64,000 nucleotides of DNA from Marinomonas sp. UCMA 3892. GTDB lineage: Bacteria > Pseudomonadota > Gammaproteobacteria > Pseudomonadales > Marinomonadaceae. This document shows positions 17,703 to 26,895 of the stretch, in pieces (within the stretch, counting starts at the first letter, position 1; each line of letters starts with the position of its first letter). The notes under the pieces are model-generated. The model did not search any database and was not told the origin of the DNA. It saw nothing but the letters and a program-made list of their open reading frames with translations. The stretch spans positions 40,996 to 104,995 of the forward strand of contig NZ_PTXN01000003.1 of the NCBI RefSeq assembly GCF_012726345.1. Direction: 5' to 3'. The position numbers were made by a program, and so were the translations under genes.

Positions 17703-17837
17703 ATTGAATCCTTGGGGGCACATCGACAGCCCCTCCTTTCAAGCAAGATTAACATCCCTATTATTTATAAGAGCTCTGGCTTCTTTTACTGCTAGAATGT
17801 CGCATTATTTATCCGCTAATACATGCAAAGGCAGGCT

Positions 17838-19766
17838 ATGACCGTTCTTCTGATGACCCCACCCATGACGCAACTGAATACGCCGTATCCAGCAACGGCG
17901 TATCTGACTGGCTTTTTGCGCTCTCGGGGCTATGAAGCGACGCAACGAGATCCGGCCATTGAGCTGTTCCTTGAGATGATGACTTCACCAGCTCTGGATA
18001 TTATTCGCCAGCATGTGGAAGAAAACTTCGAGTCATTTGAAGACGATGAACTACCCGATGCTATCTTTACCTTTTTAGCGGAATTTGATCGTTATCGCCT
18101 TTGTGTCGAACCAGTTATTCGCTTTTTACAAGGCAAAGATTCCAGTCTTGCTTTACGTATTGTCTCGCGTCGTTTTTTGCCAGAAGGCCCAGCGTTCGAC
18201 GCCATTGCCCAAATGGAAGCCGTGTCGGGCGATATTCTCAAAACCGCCTTTGGTCAGCTTGGCGTGCAAGACAAAGCCAAGTATTTAGCCACTTTGTTTA
18301 TCAATGATTTGTCAGCTGTGATCACGCAAGGCGTTGATCCGTATTTTGAAGTAAGTCGTTATGGTGAGCGTTTAGCCGCAGCCAACCCAAGTTTCGATGA
18401 TCTATACAATACACTGATGGGTGAGCCAAGCTTTAGCTCTGAGATTTTAGAGCAATTAGTCGAGCAATATCTGGAAGAAACTCAGCCAAGCGTGGTGGCA
18501 TTAACCGTGCCTTTTCCTGGCAATATGTTGGGTGCACTGCGAATTGCGCAAACTTGTAAAGACATTAATCCTGATCTGCCAGTCGTACTGGGTGGAGGGT
18601 TTGTGAACACTGAGCTGCGTGCCTTGCGTGACCCTCGAGTGTTCGAATTTGTCGATTTTATCTGTCTAGACGATGGCGAACGGCCTTTTATGACCTTGCT
18701 GGAATTCTTTGACGGCAAGCGAGAAATTGACGAGTTAGTACGTACTTACTTCCTAGCAGAAGACGAAAATGGTAAGTCTTACGTTCACTACAACGAAAAT
18801 GCAGAGTTGCATGACATTCCTCAAACCGATGTCGGTACGCCGATTTACGATGGCTTGCCGTTAACTGAATACTTATCCTTGTGTGAGATGCTCAACCCGA
18901 TGCACCGCATCTGGAGCGATGGCCGCTGGAACAAGTTGACCATTGCCCACGGTTGTTACTGGCGTAAGTGTAGCTTTTGTGATGTCACACTGGATTATAT
19001 CGACCGCTACGACGCTGCTGGTGCCGATATATTGGTGGACCGTATTGAAGAGTTGATCGCAGAAACAGGACAAACAGGTTTCCATTTTGTCGATGAAGCG
19101 GCTCCGCCAAAAGCCTTGTTTGCTTTAGCAAGACGTCTAATCGAACGCGGCGTGGTGATCAGCTGGTGGGGTAATATTCGTTTTGAAAAGACTTTTACGC
19201 CAGAGCGTTGTCAGTTGTTAGCAGATTCTGGCTGTATCGCCGTCAGTGGTGGTTTGGAAGTGGCGTCAGATCGATTACTCAAGCTGATGAAAAAAGGCGT
19301 CAGTGTCGAACAAGTGGCGCGTGTCACTAAAGCCTTCAGTGATGTGGGTATTCTGGTGCATTCTTATTTGATGTATGGCTTCCCAACACAGACCGAACAA
19401 GAAACCATTGATGCCCTAGAAATGGTACGTCAGATGATGGCGCAAGAATGCTTCCAATCTGCCTTCTGGCATAGATTCGCAGCCACAGCCCATAGTCCGA
19501 TTGGTATTAATCCAGAAGAATACGGCATTACGCTTGCTGAACGCCCTGATATTTTGTTCGCAGAAAACGACGTGGATTTCACCGACCCAACAGGGACAGA
19601 TCACGACATGCTGGGGGACGGATTGCGTAAAGCACTCTACAACTACATGCATGGTATAGGTTTTGATCAAACGATGGACTTCTGGTTTGATAAACCCGTT
19701 AAACGTACTTTGGTGAAAAAAGACCTGATATCCAAAGCCTTGAACGATCTGATTGTTAGTAGTTAA
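17838..19766 (+). CDS. B12-binding-domain radical SAM protein
   Basis: 642 residues from ATG 17838, preferred over 17823 because AAAGG lies 6 bases ahead. The N-terminal half carries a cobalamin-binding-like region (VVALTVPFPGNMLGALRIA, LPVVLGGGFVNTEL, FICLDDGERPF). The radical SAM core follows. The cluster motif reads HGCYWRKCSFCD, that is C-x4-C-x2-C rather than the common C-x3-C-x2-C. Later SAM-barrel segments are HFVDEAAPP, VSGGLEVASDRLL and YLMYGFPTQTEQE. The substrate is unknown; B12-radical SAM enzymes often methylate or rearrange unactivated carbons. It may form a transcription unit with the next gene, 115 bp away. Confidence 0.85.
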   Translation: MTVLLMTPPMTQLNTPYPATAYLTGFLRSRGYEATQRDPAIELFLEMMTSPALDIIRQHVEENFESFEDDELPDAIFTFLAEFDRYRLCVEPVIRFLQGKDSSLALRIVSRRFLPEGPAFDAIAQMEAVSGDILKTAFGQLGVQDKAKYLATLFINDLSAVITQGVDPYFEVSRYGERLAAANPSFDDLYNTLMGEPSFSSEILEQLVEQYLEETQPSVVALTVPFPGNMLGALRIAQTCKDINPDLPVVLGGGFVNTELRALRDPRVFEFVDFICLDDGERPFMTLLEFFDGKREIDELVRTYFLAEDENGKSYVHYNENAELHDIPQTDVGTPIYDGLPLTEYLSLCEMLNPMHRIWSDGRWNKLTIAHGCYWRKCSFCDVTLDYIDRYDAAGADILVDRIEELIAETGQTGFHFVDEAAPPKALFALARRLIERGVVISWWGNIRFEKTFTPERCQLLADSGCIAVSGGLEVASDRLLKLMKKGVSVEQVARVTKAFSDVGILVHSYLMYGFPTQTEQETIDALEMVRQMMAQECFQSAFWHRFAATAHSPIGINPEEYGITLAERPDILFAENDVDFTDPTGTDHDMLGDGLRKALYNYMHGIGFDQTMDFWFDKPVKRTLVKKDLISKALNDLIVSS

Positions 19767-19881
19767 CACTTCAAGTGGCCCATGTTCTGGTCATTTTTAG
19801 TATTTGTTTTTGGTGAACTCGTCTTCCAAACAATAGATTATTATACTATGCATCAACCCTCTACTTTGAGTCGTAAGTAAA

Positions 19882-21420
19882 ATGTCTTTTGATCAACAAC
19901 TTCAAGATGCGATTACTCTTTTTCAGCAACAAAATTATGATGCCGCCGAAGAGCGATTTACAGCGCTTGCGACTAGCTATCCAGATCAAGGTATTTGTCA
20001 GCTCTATTTGGCGCAGCTGGGTATTTTGAAAGGTAATGGGTCAAACCATATAGAAAGTTTGAACACCCTGCTGAACCTACTTCCCGCATTATCAGACGGT
20101 CATCACATTCTTGGTCAATGCTATCTACAATCGGGCAAACTACCAGATGCTGCTCGATCGTTTTATCAAGCATTAATGGCAAAGTGGTCAGGGGAACAGC
20201 CGATAAATTCAGTAGAGACTAAACATAGAACACCAAAGCCTAAGGCTATCAATTTTGATTCAGACATGGCACTTCAGTTACTTTGGCAAGTATTAGCTCA
20301 ATTTTATGCCGCGGGAATTTATGCCTTTCCAACCGCAGGAACTCTCCTAGGTCTTGAGCGATCTGGTGCATTACTGCCAAATGACAAAGACATTGATATC
20401 GGTGTTGATTGGATACAAATGTCTCAAGCCATCCAACTGCTTGAATCAAACGGCTGGGTTGAGTTCTCAAGATCTTACAATCTAATCAACCCACGCTGTT
20501 TTCGTCATTCATCTGGGTTAATTGTTGATCTATGTGGCTATGGAACTAACGAAGCAACAGGAGAAGCTATATCTGGATTATGGATGAAAGAGGTGCCCTT
20601 TGATTGGAATCGCATTACCTATTTTCCTGCTATATCTCTGTTGTCTAAAGTATCTCCTGCAGGGCCAATTTATTATTTAACATCACCTGAATCTATCTTG
20701 GAGTCGCTCTATGGCCCAAATTGGAAGCAGGAAGACCCGTATTTCGATACCATTGTATGTGCTTATAATCTTAAAGGCCTCTCTTGGTTGCATCGCTGTT
20801 ATGCTTATTCACGTCTTTATGAACATTGGCGTAACAGCAATATCGAGCCTTGCAAACGCATACTCGACTCTTTAACGACCAAGCTGCCGCAGGATATTTT
20901 TTTAAAAAAGCTTGCGAATCACATATCAAGTATCAATAACCCTAAAATCAGCGAGCGCAAAAAGCGGGTGCTTGCTCTTGGGTATTTTGATCTCTTCCAT
21001 ATAGGTCACCTAAATTATCTACGCTATGCAAAATCCAAAGGTGAGCAATTAATCGTTGGGGTCGCACCTGACAGCTTCTCTTTATTGAGTAAAGGGTATG
21101 GACCAATTCAAACAGAAATAGAACGAAAAACATTGATAGAAAATCTAGCAGAAGTTGATGATGCGCAATTGGTTCTCGCTCGGATGGATGATACAGAAAA
21201 CGCAGCAACATGGATTAAAAGTCTTGATATAGATACCGTCGTATGCGGTGAAGAATGGCAAGGTTCATCTCGTTGGCAAAAGCTCGAAGCCATACTTAAT
21301 TCGATGCAAATTACTGTTCTCTACGCACCAAAAACTCAGGAAATATCCACGACTATACTGAAAAAACGCATGCATCAAAACTATTATGAATCAATGCATA
21401 CACCAAAGCCGGACCATTAA
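19882..21420 (+). CDS. Three-domain protein: TPR, LicD/fukutin-like transferase, cytidylyltransferase
   Basis: 512 residues. Residues 1-105 form about three TPR units (YDAAEERFTALATSYPD, SDGHHILGQCYLQSGKLPDA). Residues 125-350 resemble LicD/fukutin-type phosphoalcohol transferases, with TAGTLLGLERSGALLPND and the acidic cluster DKDIDIGVD at 168-176. Residues 362-497 are a TagD/GCT-like cytidylyltransferase with GYFDLFHIGHLNYLR (HIGH at 373-376) and ISTTILKKRM. The cytidylyltransferase could make a CDP-alcohol and the LicD-like domain could transfer the phosphoalcohol to a glycan or protein. The alcohol (glycerol, choline, ribitol or other) is unknown. No signal peptide, so cytoplasmic. Confidence 0.8.
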   Translation: MSFDQQLQDAITLFQQQNYDAAEERFTALATSYPDQGICQLYLAQLGILKGNGSNHIESLNTLLNLLPALSDGHHILGQCYLQSGKLPDAARSFYQALMAKWSGEQPINSVETKHRTPKPKAINFDSDMALQLLWQVLAQFYAAGIYAFPTAGTLLGLERSGALLPNDKDIDIGVDWIQMSQAIQLLESNGWVEFSRSYNLINPRCFRHSSGLIVDLCGYGTNEATGEAISGLWMKEVPFDWNRITYFPAISLLSKVSPAGPIYYLTSPESILESLYGPNWKQEDPYFDTIVCAYNLKGLSWLHRCYAYSRLYEHWRNSNIEPCKRILDSLTTKLPQDIFLKKLANHISSINNPKISERKKRVLALGYFDLFHIGHLNYLRYAKSKGEQLIVGVAPDSFSLLSKGYGPIQTEIERKTLIENLAEVDDAQLVLARMDDTENAATWIKSLDIDTVVCGEEWQGSSRWQKLEAILNSMQITVLYAPKTQEISTTILKKRMHQNYYESMHTPKPDH

Positions 21421-21451
21421 AATGCTAGTAAATTAAGTACCTGTATTCTTA

Positions 21452-22663
21452 TTATATTTCAGACTGTAGAAAGCTATCCGCATGTGGTTTATTGGATTGA
21501 CGATCATGCAAGAAAATATAGATTGCCACCACAAAAAGCACGACGCTCAGCCCGCAGATCAATAAATATACATTTGATAAACTGCCCGCTGCATCATAAA
21601 CAATCCCTGCCAAAACATTACCTAACGCACCGCCCAGGCCAAAAGCAACCATGCCAATACCATTAATCTGCATGGTTGCTTTTGAAGAGTACTGCTTGCT
21701 TACCCAACCTGCGATAACCCCCCAAATAGGAAAGTACATCATGCCGTAGCCGAAGCCTGCGATCATGACAAATTGCGCTGGTCGATAAGTGAAAACCAAC
21801 AGTCCCAAGGCAAACACTCCGAAAATGCTCAAAAGCGCAACGCCATGGCCTTTTTTATCCGCCAATTTACCGACAAAAAAGCCAGCAATCATCCCCGTTA
21901 AACCAATGATCCCCCAAGTGTAACCGCCCAATGCTGGCGGCAATGACAATTCTGCTAGATAAGTATTCAGCCAAGTGGTAAACGTCATGGTTGACGCGCC
22001 AACTAGCAACAATATCAAGCAAGCAAGAAAAGCGGTGCGCTCACTAAACACAGTCTTAAATAGCTGTCGCGTCCCCATAGCAAAAGTGACATCTATCTCT
22101 TGATCTTGCGCTTTAGAACGAACACTTTTGAGCAAACTAAAAGTAGCCAACAAAGTCACCAGCCCAAATATTGAAGCTGCTACCCAACCGCTACGCCAGC
22201 CAAGTAGAGGTACAATTAGTAGAATGATTAAACCGTTAACACTGTACCCCCAAGCTGTGCCACTTGAGGCAATAGAAAGGTTAGTGGCCGTACGATCTGC
22301 ACGGCCATATCGGGTCACCAGCTCAACAATCGAGCCCCAACTCATCGCTGCGCTCGCTGCCATAATAGTAAGGACAAATATCATGATGATCGTATTATCA
22401 AGCCAAGCCATGGTGAACAATAAAGACGTGGTAAGAGTGCCCGTAATTAATAATAAGTGAGCAGAATCTAATCGTGGTCCAATCACACCTAATAACATTG
22501 CCCCAACAAGGTAAGACACTTGCGTTAACGCCCCTGCAAGAGCGAGATGCCAACTGTTAATATCAAGCGTACTTTGCATCGTTGGAACCAACGCTGCAAA
22601 CAAGAAAATACCAAAGCCATGGCTAATCACCTGATTGAAGCCAAATGTTATTGGAATACGCAT
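21452..22663 (-). CDS. MFS transporter
   Basis: 403 residues with twelve hydrophobic segments. ATG 22663 is chosen because AGGAG lies 7 bases before it; nine upstream codons are excluded. Typical MFS loops are visible (FFVGKLADKKGHG between helices 8 and 9, TRYGRADRTATNLSIASSG). It resembles the YbfB/OFA-like major-facilitator groups. It is divergent from a LysR regulator that probably controls it. Substrate unknown. Confidence 0.85.
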   Translation of the reverse strand: MRIPITFGFNQVISHGFGIFLFAALVPTMQSTLDINSWHLALAGALTQVSYLVGAMLLGVIGPRLDSAHLLLITGTLTTSLLFTMAWLDNTIIMIFVLTIMAASAAMSWGSIVELVTRYGRADRTATNLSIASSGTAWGYSVNGLIILLIVPLLGWRSGWVAASIFGLVTLLATFSLLKSVRSKAQDQEIDVTFAMGTRQLFKTVFSERTAFLACLILLLVGASTMTFTTWLNTYLAELSLPPALGGYTWGIIGLTGMIAGFFVGKLADKKGHGVALLSIFGVFALGLLVFTYRPAQFVMIAGFGYGMMYFPIWGVIAGWVSKQYSSKATMQINGIGMVAFGLGGALGNVLAGIVYDAAGSLSNVYLLICGLSVVLFVVAIYIFLHDRQSNKPHADSFLQSEI

Positions 22664-22798
22664 CGCAACACTCCTTGCTAAAACACCCATGGAAGACGTG
22701 TATAAAAAAACATCAATCGCGCTATAGTAGTGGCTTGCATTTATTCGGTAAATCGATAAACATTCAAATCTACGTTCAACTTTATTGAAAACTAAACA

Positions 22799-23668
22799 AT
22801 GCGTGATTTACCAATAAACTTACTCCGTACTTTCATGGTGGTCGCAGAGACGCTGAATCTGACAGAGGCAGCCAAGCAATTGCATAAAGCGCCATCTACT
22901 GTGAGTATGCAACTCAATCGTTTGGAAGGCCTGATCACCAATCCTTTAATGGAACGGGGACAACATGGCGTACGATTGACTGCTGCTGGTGTGCAGTTAA
23001 GAGCACATGCTCAGCAACTTTTAAACCTGCATGATCAAATCGTGGGATCTTTTCAAAATATAGAGATCAGCGGCGTGGTTCGCCTTGGCACCCATGATCA
23101 ATATGCAAGTCGAACACTTGCTCCAATTTTGCAGGATTTCATCTTGAGCTATCCCGAAGCGGAGCTAGAAGCCTTCTGTGATTATCGTCCAGATTATTTG
23201 GTGGATTTACTGGAAAAAGGCAAGCTGGATATCGCTCTGGTAGAGATGCTTGCGGATACAGAAGGTGGTATTCGATTACGTCGAGATGAGTTGGTTTGGG
23301 TCGGCTCAAAGGACCACTTTGTTCACACCCAAGCGGTATTGCCATTAGTGGTATTTGCAGAAGGCTGCAAGCATCGTCAATTTGCCTGTGAAGCACTCAC
23401 AAAAGCCAAAATCCCTTATCGGATTGCCTTTACTAGCCAGAGTCGCTCAGGTGTTATTGCCGCAGTTCGAGCTGGCATTGGCGTTGCCATTATTCCCTAC
23501 CATACCTTAGAAGAGGATCTAGTTATCTATGATAATTTGCCTAATCTTCCTGATATGGAGGTCACGCTTTTTACCTCAGAAAAGGCCAATGAAGCCACGC
23601 TGCGCTTAGAAAAAATCATTGTGGAAAACAATGTATTTAATCCACAAGCCATAACGCGGAACGACTAA
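22799..23668 (+). CDS. LysR-family transcriptional regulator
   Basis: 289 residues. Winged helix at about 1-60 (LNLTEAAKQLHKAPSTVSMQLNRLE), then a periplasmic-binding-type effector domain from about 90 (GVVRLGTHDQYASRTLAPIL, RAGIGVAIIPYHTLE). It is divergent from the MFS gene with 135 bp between, the usual arrangement for a regulator of that transporter. Effector unknown. Confidence 0.88.
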   Translation: MRDLPINLLRTFMVVAETLNLTEAAKQLHKAPSTVSMQLNRLEGLITNPLMERGQHGVRLTAAGVQLRAHAQQLLNLHDQIVGSFQNIEISGVVRLGTHDQYASRTLAPILQDFILSYPEAELEAFCDYRPDYLVDLLEKGKLDIALVEMLADTEGGIRLRRDELVWVGSKDHFVHTQAVLPLVVFAEGCKHRQFACEALTKAKIPYRIAFTSQSRSGVIAAVRAGIGVAIIPYHTLEEDLVIYDNLPNLPDMEVTLFTSEKANEATLRLEKIIVENNVFNPQAITRND

Positions 23669-23831
23669 TCATGAAGCAGCAAAACAGGTAAGAAGAAGCG
23701 AAAGTAGGTAGATCATGTTTTTCTAGTCGCATATATTGAAGTACCTAGCACAATCACGTTTCCTTGCCTTTATTTTACAAAGCGGTGTGGTACCCTGTTT
23801 AGACTATGGCTGGGCTCTAAGGAGAGTTGTA

Positions 23832-25490
23832 TTGTTTAAACCAAACTATTATTTATTGGTTACTGCTGTATTTGTTGTGTTGGCTATCATGACCAACAAC
23901 ATCTATTTTCAGCTAGCTTGGGCATGGTTCGCCTTGTCTTTTTTCACTGTCAGTCTTGCCTACCTTCTTAATAAGCCCACCATTTTTCGCAAACGCTCCG
24001 ATGGCACTGTACCCGTGTATGTTCGTTGGGTCTTTATGCCATTTTTATGGAGCACGCAACTTTATAACAGCTGGGCGAGAAGCACGGACTCTGTTCCTGC
24101 GCTGCAAAAAATAGACGAAGGTTTATACCTTGCGAGACGTTTGTTTCCTTCTGATATTCACCAAATCAAAAGCGAGAACATCAGTGCAGTATTAGATGTA
24201 ACGGCTGAATTCAGCTCTTTGAATTGGATGTTATACCAAGCCGATGTGGATTATTTAAACGTCCCTATTCTTGACCATTCAGTTCCCTCCGATACCCAAA
24301 TACATCGTGCGCTAAACTGGATACATACGCATCGTAAAACGGGACGTTCCGTTGTAGTGCATTGTGCTTTGGGCCGTGGCCGCTCGGTATTTATGATGGC
24401 GGCGTATTTACTCAGCCAGAATCCAAAATCGTCACCCAGCGATATCATGGATAAAATACGTGAAATACGCCAAACAGCTCGTTTGAATAAGCGCCAGTTT
24501 AAGTATTTAAAACGTGCTTTGGATAATAAGCTGCTAGTGGTTCATAACTCGGCTTGGTTAATCGCCAACCCAGTGTCTGGTACGCGTCAATGGGAAGAAC
24601 AACAAGACCTTATCTTGCGTTACTTATCTGCCTATTTTGATATCACGGTAAAAACAACAACACCGGAAATAAACGGTACTGATCTAGCCAAAGAAGCTGT
24701 CAAAGCCTCACCAGATATGATCATTGCTTGTGGAGGAGATGGCACCGTCACCGAGGTTGCTGCCGCAATGGTAGGCACAAATATCAAGTTGGGCATTATT
24801 CCATTTGGAACCGCTAACGCCTTAAGCCATGTATTGTGCGGCACTATGTCGAAAATCGCCCCACTGGAAACAATCTGCTTGAATTTGATCGACGGCTGCG
24901 AGCAACGCATCGACACCGCAACCTGCAATGGCGAATTAATGCTATTACTGGCTGGTGTTGGCTTTGAACAACAAATGATTGAAAAAGCCGATCGTAGTAA
25001 AAAGAACACTAGCGGGCAACTTGCCTATTTGAAAGGTTTATGGGAAGCCATCGGGCAAAACGATGTCTATGAGTTTACCGTACAGCTCAATAACGAAGAG
25101 CCGTTTACCATCAAAACTCCGAGTTTAACCATTGCTAACGCAGCGCCAATCACCACTTTGTTAGCACAAGGTAAAGGTGTGCCGAATATCATGGATGGCG
25201 AATTGGATTTAACTTGGTTAGACCCAGAACGCATGCAAATATTAAACTTAGCAGAATTAGCCATGCTAGGTATGGGTGACAGAAACGAAGATAGCGAATT
25301 ACCAGAAGACAGCAATAGCCCTGAAGGCAACAATGGGATCTTTCACCGTTCTGCACAGCGTGTCACAGTGGATATAAGCCAAGTTGGTCACTATGTAGTG
25401 GATGGCGAAGAGCGTGAAGCAGAGAAGCTAGAAGTGGTCGTCAGACCTCAATCTTTAAGCGTCATCGTGCCTGAATCGGTAGTTAGCTAG
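23832..25490 (+). CDS. Dual-specificity phosphatase fused to a YegS/DAG-kinase-like lipid kinase
   Basis: About 552 residues from TTG 23832, which has AAGGAG 7 bases upstream; an in-frame TTG at 23736 lacks a good site. Two or three N-terminal membrane helices come first. The phosphatase domain follows, with VVHCALGRGRS (HCx5R signature, Cys178). The lipid-kinase catalytic domain begins at about 235 with IANPVSGTRQW and CGGDGTVTEVAAA (GGDGT at 301-305). The combination could dephosphorylate and phosphorylate membrane lipid head groups in one polypeptide; substrates are unknown. It is monocistronic and followed by a long hairpin. Confidence 0.85.
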   Translation: MFKPNYYLLVTAVFVVLAIMTNNIYFQLAWAWFALSFFTVSLAYLLNKPTIFRKRSDGTVPVYVRWVFMPFLWSTQLYNSWARSTDSVPALQKIDEGLYLARRLFPSDIHQIKSENISAVLDVTAEFSSLNWMLYQADVDYLNVPILDHSVPSDTQIHRALNWIHTHRKTGRSVVVHCALGRGRSVFMMAAYLLSQNPKSSPSDIMDKIREIRQTARLNKRQFKYLKRALDNKLLVVHNSAWLIANPVSGTRQWEEQQDLILRYLSAYFDITVKTTTPEINGTDLAKEAVKASPDMIIACGGDGTVTEVAAAMVGTNIKLGIIPFGTANALSHVLCGTMSKIAPLETICLNLIDGCEQRIDTATCNGELMLLLAGVGFEQQMIEKADRSKKNTSGQLAYLKGLWEAIGQNDVYEFTVQLNNEEPFTIKTPSLTIANAAPITTLLAQGKGVPNIMDGELDLTWLDPERMQILNLAELAMLGMGDRNEDSELPEDSNSPEGNNGIFHRSAQRVTVDISQVGHYVVDGEEREAEKLEVVVRPQSLSVIVPESVVS

Positions 25491-25508
25491 CTCTACCATC
25501 CTTTCAAA

Positions 25509-25554
25509 ACACTAAAACGAGAGCCTAATTTTCATTAGACTCTCGTTTTAGTGT
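25509..25554. terminator. Long bidirectional hairpin
   Basis: 21-bp arms with one mismatch (25509-25529 with 25534-25554) around a 4-base loop TTTC; the stem begins ACACTAAAACGAGAG. The TTTTA in the distal arm is part of the stem. It probably ends the phosphatase-kinase transcript. Confidence 0.75.
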
Positions 25555-25577
25555 CATAATTTCCACAACAAACGCCT

Positions 25578-25596
25578 TCAAATGATAACAATTATC
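25578..25596 (+). promoter_or_regulatory. Probable Fur box before cytochrome b561 gene
   Basis: TCAAATGATAACAATTATC matches the 19-bp Fur consensus at 14 positions and is nearly palindromic. It sits about 100 bp before the b561 start, in promoter range. Iron repression is inferred. Confidence 0.5.
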
Positions 25597-25691
25597 GTTA
25601 TAATCAAACTCTTTTATACAAAGCTTTTTAACCGCTAGCATGAGTTACAAACTTCAGGACAAGGTTAAAAAATTAGGGAGCTCTAGATTCA

Positions 25692-26279
25692 ATGACGTTT
25701 CATATAGAAAACACAGGCATCATAAATCAAAGTGATACAAAATGGCGAGACAGTCAAAATTACTACGGAAGAGTCAGCCGTACGTTACATTGGCTTACCG
25801 CAGCCCTCGTCATATTACAGTTCTTCGTAGTGTTAGCTTGGCGGGGAACAGGAAAAAACGCTGTTACATTATTCTTGGCTAACATTGGCCCACATGGGTC
25901 ATTAGGTTTGCTGATTCTGGTCGTCACCCTTGTTCGTTTATATTGGACATGGCTAAACAGAAAACAACGCCCCCCCAAAACACTAGGCTGGGATGGCAAG
26001 CTAGCGCGTCTAGTACATGCAGCCTTTTATGTATTACTACTTCTATTACCCGCTATTGCCTTGCTACGCCAGTATGGTGAGGGCTATGAAATACGTTTAT
26101 ATGGCATGACCATGCTGCCCGAAGCAGAACGTCATATTGCGTGGATGGTTGCTCCTGCCGATCTATTACACAGCCCTCTTTCATGGCTACTGGCAGGATT
26201 AATGATAGGCCACATAGCAATGGCACTAATACACCGCTTTTGGTTCAAAGATAAAGTTTTAGCTCGTATGGCTGGATGA
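25692..26279 (+). CDS. Cytochrome b561-family protein
   Basis: 195 residues with four membrane helices and histidines spaced for two b hemes: RTLHWLTAALVIL, GPHGSLGLLI, LVHAAFYVLLLL and IGHIAMALIHRFW. These are the marks of YceJ/CybB-type quinol-linked cytochromes of the inner membrane. The ATG has AGGGAG about 11 bases upstream. A probable Fur box upstream suggests iron control. Confidence 0.88.
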   Translation: MTFHIENTGIINQSDTKWRDSQNYYGRVSRTLHWLTAALVILQFFVVLAWRGTGKNAVTLFLANIGPHGSLGLLILVVTLVRLYWTWLNRKQRPPKTLGWDGKLARLVHAAFYVLLLLLPAIALLRQYGEGYEIRLYGMTMLPEAERHIAWMVAPADLLHSPLSWLLAGLMIGHIAMALIHRFWFKDKVLARMAG

Positions 26280-26292
26280 AGCTGCCAACAAA

Positions 26293-26331
26293 AAAGCCAG
26301 CATTCACTCTTATTGAGTCAATGCTGGCTTT
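26293..26331 (+). terminator. CCAGCATTGA-type hairpin, copy 1
   Basis: 17-bp arms with one mismatch (26293-26309 with 26315-26331), stem AAAGCCAGCATT, then TTTGC. It ends the b561 transcript. It shares its stem with two further hairpins in this window. Confidence 0.8.
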
Positions 26332-26421
26332 GCAATTCATCCAAACTTTAAGAATAATACTATTTTAAATCATGGTAAAAGTATGGATCAGAAACTAAAC
26401 CCATACTTTTTAATATATAAA

Positions 26422-26610
26422 TCAATAACGATAAAAATACAAAAGAAAAGTAGGGAATACTACGTCAATAACAAGTAGAGCCACACTAGTCAAAATAGAA
26501 TATCGTAATGTTTTTGATATATTTTTATCAAAAATAAAATAATACCCAAGTATAAATACGACTATATAAAATATAATCACTTTTACTATTTTAATTGCCA
26601 AAAAAGCCAT
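26422..26610 (-). CDS. Small two-helix membrane protein
   Basis: 62 residues with two hydrophobic segments (about 5-25 and 38-57) and a short polar turn (FDKNISKTLRYS). There is no similarity I recognise. A GAAGAG upstream is a modest ribosome site. A Fur-box-like palindrome lies about 130 bp upstream. The region is very AT-rich, so chance coding is possible. Confidence 0.4.
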   Translation of the reverse strand: MAFLAIKIVKVIIFYIVVFILGYYFIFDKNISKTLRYSILTSVALLVIDVVFPTFLLYFYRY

Positions 26611-26739
26611 CTAGCTCTTCTCCATACATCCATATATTTAAAAAACTAACTATCAAAAAAATCATGGGATTTTTTATCTGGAATGAAAATTATCTCGGGC
26701 AGCATAACAGTATCAATATTTCTCATTCTCTCAAATAAA

Positions 26740-26758
26740 ACAAATGATTATCATTACT
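26740..26758 (-). promoter_or_regulatory. Fur-box-like palindrome
   Basis: ACAAATGATTATCATTACT matches the Fur consensus at 13 of 19 positions with the core TGATTATCA palindromic. It could regulate the small membrane protein to its left. Confidence 0.4.
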
Positions 26759-26828
26759 GTTTAAAAAATAATATACCCTCACCTTTTTTACGAGTCAAAT
26801 CCAAAGCAAAAATCGGTACTAACAAAAT

Positions 26829-26871
26829 AAAAAGCCAGCATTGACTCTTGTTGAGTCAATGCTGGCTTTTT
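26829..26871. terminator. CCAGCATTGA-type hairpin, copy 2
   Basis: Perfect 19-bp arms (26829-26847 with 26853-26871), loop TTGTT, with A- and T-tracts at both ends of the stem, so it can stop transcription in both directions. It ends the BCCT gene on the minus strand. Confidence 0.85.
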
Positions 26872-26895
26872 GTTTAGTGCTTTTTTAGATCTAAA

